Below, piece after piece: positions 61,801 through 64,000 of a stretch of 64,000 nt of DNA; positions within the stretch are counted from its first letter, which is position 1; each line of letters starts with the position of its first letter. The translations under genes were made by a program, and so were the position numbers. The notes under the pieces are model-generated. The model was not told the DNA's origin and made no database searches. It saw only the letters and a program-made list of their open reading frames with translations. Origin of the DNA: Xestospongia muta (taxonomy: Eukaryota; Porifera; Demospongiae; Haplosclerida; Petrosiidae); contig OY848929.1 of assembly GCA_963693285.1 (NCBI GenBank), positions 994,501 through 1,058,500 on the forward strand, in the 5' to 3' direction.

Positions 61801-64000
61801 AACCTAACACTCTGCTTAACCTGACCATAATGCTTCTTCTGAAGATGACCCCTTACATGTGACTGTAGTATGGTTGCTGCTTCGTTTTGCTTAGCTAGCA
61901 TTTCTTGTACTTGGTATCTTCTGTAGTGAGACTGAAGAACAACTACTGCTTGCTTTAATTCCCTAAATGCTTTCCTTTCTCTATTAGCTAATAGTGTAGC
62001 TCTCCAGTACTTCTGTAATGTGATTGTACAACTCTTTAAATGAGTGTACTGTTTTCTAACAAGATGACCTCTTACATGCGCTTGTAGTAAAATGGCTGCT
62101 CTTTGCTGTTTAGCTACCATACGTTGTACTTGCCAACATCTAGTATAACTTTGAAGGATAATTGCTGCCTCCTTCATCCTACAATAAGCCTTCCTTTCTT
62201 TCTTACAAGCTAAGGTAGCTCTCCAATACATCTGTAACACAATAACACTGTGTTTTAAAGTGACATACTGTTTTCTCTGGTTATAGCAACGTATCCATGA
62301 TTGAATGATTGTAGCTGCTTGATGTTGGTGAGTAATCTCTCTCTGAACCTGCCACCTTCTGAAATGGGCTTGAATCACTACAGTAGACTCTTTAAGATTC
62401 AAATACTCTCTCCTAGTCTGCCTTGCTAACAGAGTGGCCCTCCAGTATACTTGCAGTAACTTGACACTCTGCTTAACCCGACCATAATGCTTCTTCTGAA
62501 GATGACCTCGATATGAGGCCTGTATAGTGGTTGCTGCCTCATGCATTACTGCTATCATTTTCTGTACTTGCCATTGACGCACATAAGATTGCAAAACTAT
62601 CACTGAGGCTCTGAGTTTAAGAAATGTAGCCCTCTGTTGTTTGGCAATAAGCGTGGCTATAAAATAAGCTTGTATAGTTCTAGCACTTTTTAGCAATATA
62701 AGGTATTGTTTTCTCTGTCTAAATGCTTTGTATGTAGATTGTATTTTGATGGTAGCAGTCAATCTTTTGTTAGCTCTAACTAACAGGAACTGTCTAACAA
62801 CTCTTTGAAGCACAATACAACCTTCTCTTTGTCTGAGATAGTTTGCCCTCTCTTTACGTGCTAATAAGAGGGCCCTGAAGCGAGTTTGAATAACAACTAC
62901 TACACGAAGTATTGCTTTATACTGACAGCGTTGTTTAAAGGCTCTATAGTTTGACTGGATGATAACAGCAGCTTGTCTCCGTAATTTTTGAGCATGCCAG
63001 AACCTCCAAAATTTCTGAATAACGCATACAGCTCTCTTTTGTTCACAATATACTCTACGTACAACATAACCTCTGTAATTACTTTGAATAATTGTGGCAG
63101 CATGCTCTCTCTTGAAGAGTTTCCAAGATTTAAAAGCTCGTTGGATAATACAGGCTGCTCTTTTCTTACCAAGGAAAACATTTCTTTCTCTTTCCATCTC
63201 TTTTGTAGCTCTCCAGAGTCTTTGAACAAAGACAACAGATGAATGGAAATACAGGAACTTCTTTCTTGTAAGAAATCCCCTCACATGAGCCTAACAAAAA
63301 ATAAAGAAACCATAAAAAATAATAAAATTGTTTGGCTCCTAAAGTTGATCATGAGTATGTAAACTAGAATATTTACTTGAATAACAACTGCTGCTTCTGT
63401 TTTAATTATCTATAAAGTATGAAGAGAAGAGTCATAATATTGTTGATGTATTTGTTCTTACCAAATCAAGCATCTTCTTTCTTTTAGCTTGTATTCTTCT
63501 CCAAGCTCTTTGAAGTACAACAGCAGAACGAGTCTCTTTCCTTAGTAACAAGAGTCGATGACAGAGGTAAGAAACAAAAGCTATGACAACCTGAAAATAA
63601 AAATAAGAATATCAAAAATTTGTTATCACATAATTCAGAGTTAGTCAACTAGTTTATAATAATGTTAACTTGTAGACTCTATTACCTTTTCATCTGGTAG
63701 TGTGTTAGACATATCCTTAAAATGGACCATCAATGGAACACTTCCAAGTAATGATAACTACAATATATGATATATCAGTACACAGAGAACAATTAGTGAT
63801 AAATATACCTTCTGTGCCAACAGTTTGAAGTTACTTTTCTCATTAGCTAATAATCGTTCCTTCTCTTTATTTCTACCAGTAGCTAGTAATATAATATTTT
63901 TAATACTGACACAATAATACACAGTACACTTACTAGGACTAAAGCTAGCTATCCAGCCACTAGTGAAATCTTCTTCCATAGGCTCAGCACGAGATGGAGA
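51224..64000 (-). CDS. ASPM: ASPM (abnormal spindle), 3' part of gene, multi-exon
   Basis: ASPM/Asp is a microtubule minus-end protein of spindle poles. It has N-terminal calponin-homology domains, a long array of IQ motifs that bind calmodulin, and a C-terminal HEAT/ARM-like region. The minus strand shows these in order: end of the CH region (63,686-63,757, 63,809-63,882, 63,934 onward), two short linker/IQ exons, the giant IQ exon (56,664-63,290), two small IQ exons, and C-terminal exons. Splice phases agree across all exons from 64,000 down to 52,203. The final exon (51,224-51,381) needs one more exon between it and 52,203 that I did not find. The N-terminus lies beyond the right edge. Confidence 0.88.
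52203..52352 (-). CDS. ASPM: ASPM C-terminal HEAT/ARM-like exon
   Basis: The 150-nt exon in phase 0 encodes WPLTQHSVLLEPGALPDLVD, then FMQKVYITQPDIMHIACQLL. It fits the helical ASPM C-terminal repeat region after LLNVxK. Acceptor TTGTCCAG, donor CAG|GTACAT. Confidence 0.72.
52576..52730 (-). CDS. ASPM: ASPM C-terminal exon (N..NRS motif)
   Basis: The exon reads LITSVSQRCSQVIVDGNALT, then INKSNRSRATLEMVKVCLQI and LLNVTK. The match to ASPM is clear: VVTRLSPLCCE..G.IS.. followed by CNRS.P.MEV......LLNV.K. Its acceptor directly follows the GA/CT microsatellite. Confidence 0.85.
52733..52849 (-). repeat. (CT)n microsatellite before an ASPM acceptor
   Basis: On the minus strand this is a CT run of about 115 bp that ends CTCAG and serves as polypyrimidine tract for the exon at 52,730. 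Confidence 0.95.
53750..53895. repeat. Imperfect repeats in an ASPM intron
   Basis: Repeats of ATCATATCCCAACTTGACAT and TATATCCTAACTGGACATGT alternate several times. Confidence 0.7.
54122..54314 (-). CDS. ASPM: ASPM exon: last IQ and start of C-terminal domain
   Basis: It reads AYWHGYRVRYRIKSKAIRDA, then RRRVEKANRSAKESITLRTR, LPSMLDALHN and YLSTVIDILKSF. The vertebrate ASPM pattern RRRI..AN.AAKEE..L..RT..ALDYLL is evident. It ends in phase 1 and the next exon supplies AG, giving Glu. Confidence 0.85.
54532..55670. repeat. 36-bp minisatellite in an ASPM intron
   Basis: About thirty degenerate copies contain CTTAAGACACTCTATG and CAACAACTAATGTAACATT. Variants include GCCAAAAACTAGTATAGCA and GTGTAGCAGTCTTTTCCACC. 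Because 36 is a multiple of three, it stays open in several frames on both strands and imitates repetitive proteins. Confidence 0.92.
55727..55774 (-). CDS. ASPM: ASPM small IQ exon
   Basis: A 48-nt exon in phase 0 encodes VRQSIRRMHSAATQIQ. It completes an IQ motif begun in the giant exon (..RGYL) and starts another finished in the next exon (AYWHGYRVR). Acceptor GCTATAG, donor CAG|GTACTA. Confidence 0.82.
56040..56345. repeat. Tandem repeat, about 110 bp, three copies
   Basis: Copies share ATATAGTCAGCATAATAAAG, TATAACGAAGGACGTG and AACAAGAGAT. The third copy is degraded. It lies in the ASPM intron next to the giant exon. Confidence 0.85.
56664..63290 (-). CDS. ASPM: ASPM giant IQ-repeat exon (2,209 codons)
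   Basis: The exon runs from the acceptor TTTTGTTAG (first codons AHVRGFLTRKKFL) to the donor TTTG|GTAAGA, exactly 6,627 nt in phase 0 at both ends. The protein is a continuous array of IQ-like motifs (patterns AATIIQSxxRGYxxR, VIVLQxxWRA and IVIQAHFRRW), each about 22-27 residues, probably some ninety in all. In vertebrate ASPM most IQ motifs also lie in one large exon, but that exon is shorter. IQ motifs bind calmodulin or myosin-light-chain-like proteins and form a long helix. The central part (about 59,930-62,560) consists of four tandem 219-residue units that are almost identical; the flanks are more diverged. No stop or frameshift is present, so the repeat array is maintained in frame. 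Confidence 0.93.
59930..62560 (-). repeat. ASPM: Four tandem 657-bp higher-order IQ units
   Basis: The sequence CCATAATGCTTCTTCTGAAG begins at 60,511, 61,168, 61,825 and 62,482, a spacing of exactly 657 bp each time. One unit encodes 219 residues in three 73-residue modules. Each module has IQ motifs of 24, 27 and 22 residues. Copies differ at only a few bases, while the three modules inside a unit differ considerably. Confidence 0.93.
63377..63409 (-). CDS. ASPM: ASPM micro-exon
   Basis: A 33-nt exon (IIKTEAAVVIQ) in phase 0 begins the IQ motif that the giant exon completes (AHVRGFLTR). Acceptor TTTATAG, donor CAA|GTAAAT. Confidence 0.8.
63462..63590 (-). CDS. ASPM: ASPM exon: end of CH region and first IQ
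   Basis: 129 nt encode VVIAFVSYLCHRLLLLRKET, then RSAVVLQRAWRRIQAKRKKM. The vertebrate ASPM pattern [22 protein letters not shown]..AA..IQ is matched closely. Confidence 0.9.
63686..63757 (-). CDS. ASPM: ASPM exon: CH-domain end
   Basis: 72 nt encode LSLLGSVPLMVHFKDMSNTL, then PDEK. The motif (P..V...DM.NT.PDEK) is the ASPM second CH-like domain. Confidence 0.88.
63809..63882 (-). CDS. ASPM: ASPM exon: CH linker
   Basis: The acceptor TTACTAG fits the phase: A of the previous exon plus CT gives Thr. The exon then reads TGRNKEKERLLANEKSNFKL and LAQK, like LLAANEKNFKLVQ in vertebrate ASPM. A closer upstream AG in GTCAG would bring in a stop and is rejected. Confidence 0.82.
63934..64000 (-). 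CDS. ASPM: ASPM exon, cut by the window edge
   Basis: SPSRAEPMEEDFTSGWIASF, then SP, followed by the donor A|GTAAGT. It corresponds to the acidic linker inside the ASPM CH region. The exon continues beyond the right edge. Confidence 0.75.

Overview
This is a eukaryotic, AT-rich window whose small exons have GT-AG introns of roughly 50 bp to over 1 kb. The recognisable genes are metazoan: major vault protein (MVP), abnormal spindle (ASPM) and a somatomedin-B-type domain. AT richness, dense microsatellites and this gene content suggest an early-branching animal, perhaps a demosponge, but I cannot prove the species from sequence alone.

Positions 1 to about 50,050 hold a disordered plus-strand array of partial MVP gene copies. 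I count about ten units (A to J). Between them they cover the N-terminal repeats, repeat 6, the late repeats, the shoulder, the cap helix and the C-terminus. No unit is complete. Many exons carry frameshifts, stops, lost splice sites, deletions or inversions. The best-preserved run is five phase-compatible exons at 14,491-16,278.

Nested on the minus strand, in what corresponds to one MVP intron (between the exon ending ..DFITEYIT and the exon starting VETSDHA), is a family of small two-transmembrane-segment proteins that I do not recognise. There are eight gene-like loci (about 6.2, 12.8, 15.0, 21.5, 28.0, 35.5, 42.9 and 48.2 kb) and one fragment (45.8 kb). At least four are open over 133-158 codons although their MVP hosts are broken. 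Three share an 8-base insertion that shifts frame inside the second membrane segment. Their upstream regions are also shared; one has become a 101-bp tandem array (22.1-22.85 kb) and one survives without its gene (17.4 kb).

The array also contains a 258-bp TIR element, a 128-bp perfect-centre palindrome, a second foldback element, a hAT-like element with an 8-bp target duplication and a transposase zinc-finger fragment, several minisatellites, long CT microsatellites, a duplicated 1.5-kb block and one somatomedin-B-like exon.

From about 51,224 to the right edge, the minus strand carries the 3' two thirds of ASPM: the end of the calponin-homology region, a giant 6,627-nt IQ-repeat exon, the last IQ exons and the C-terminal HEAT/ARM-like region. 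The giant exon contains four tandem 657-bp (219-residue) higher-order units, each made of three 73-residue triple-IQ modules.
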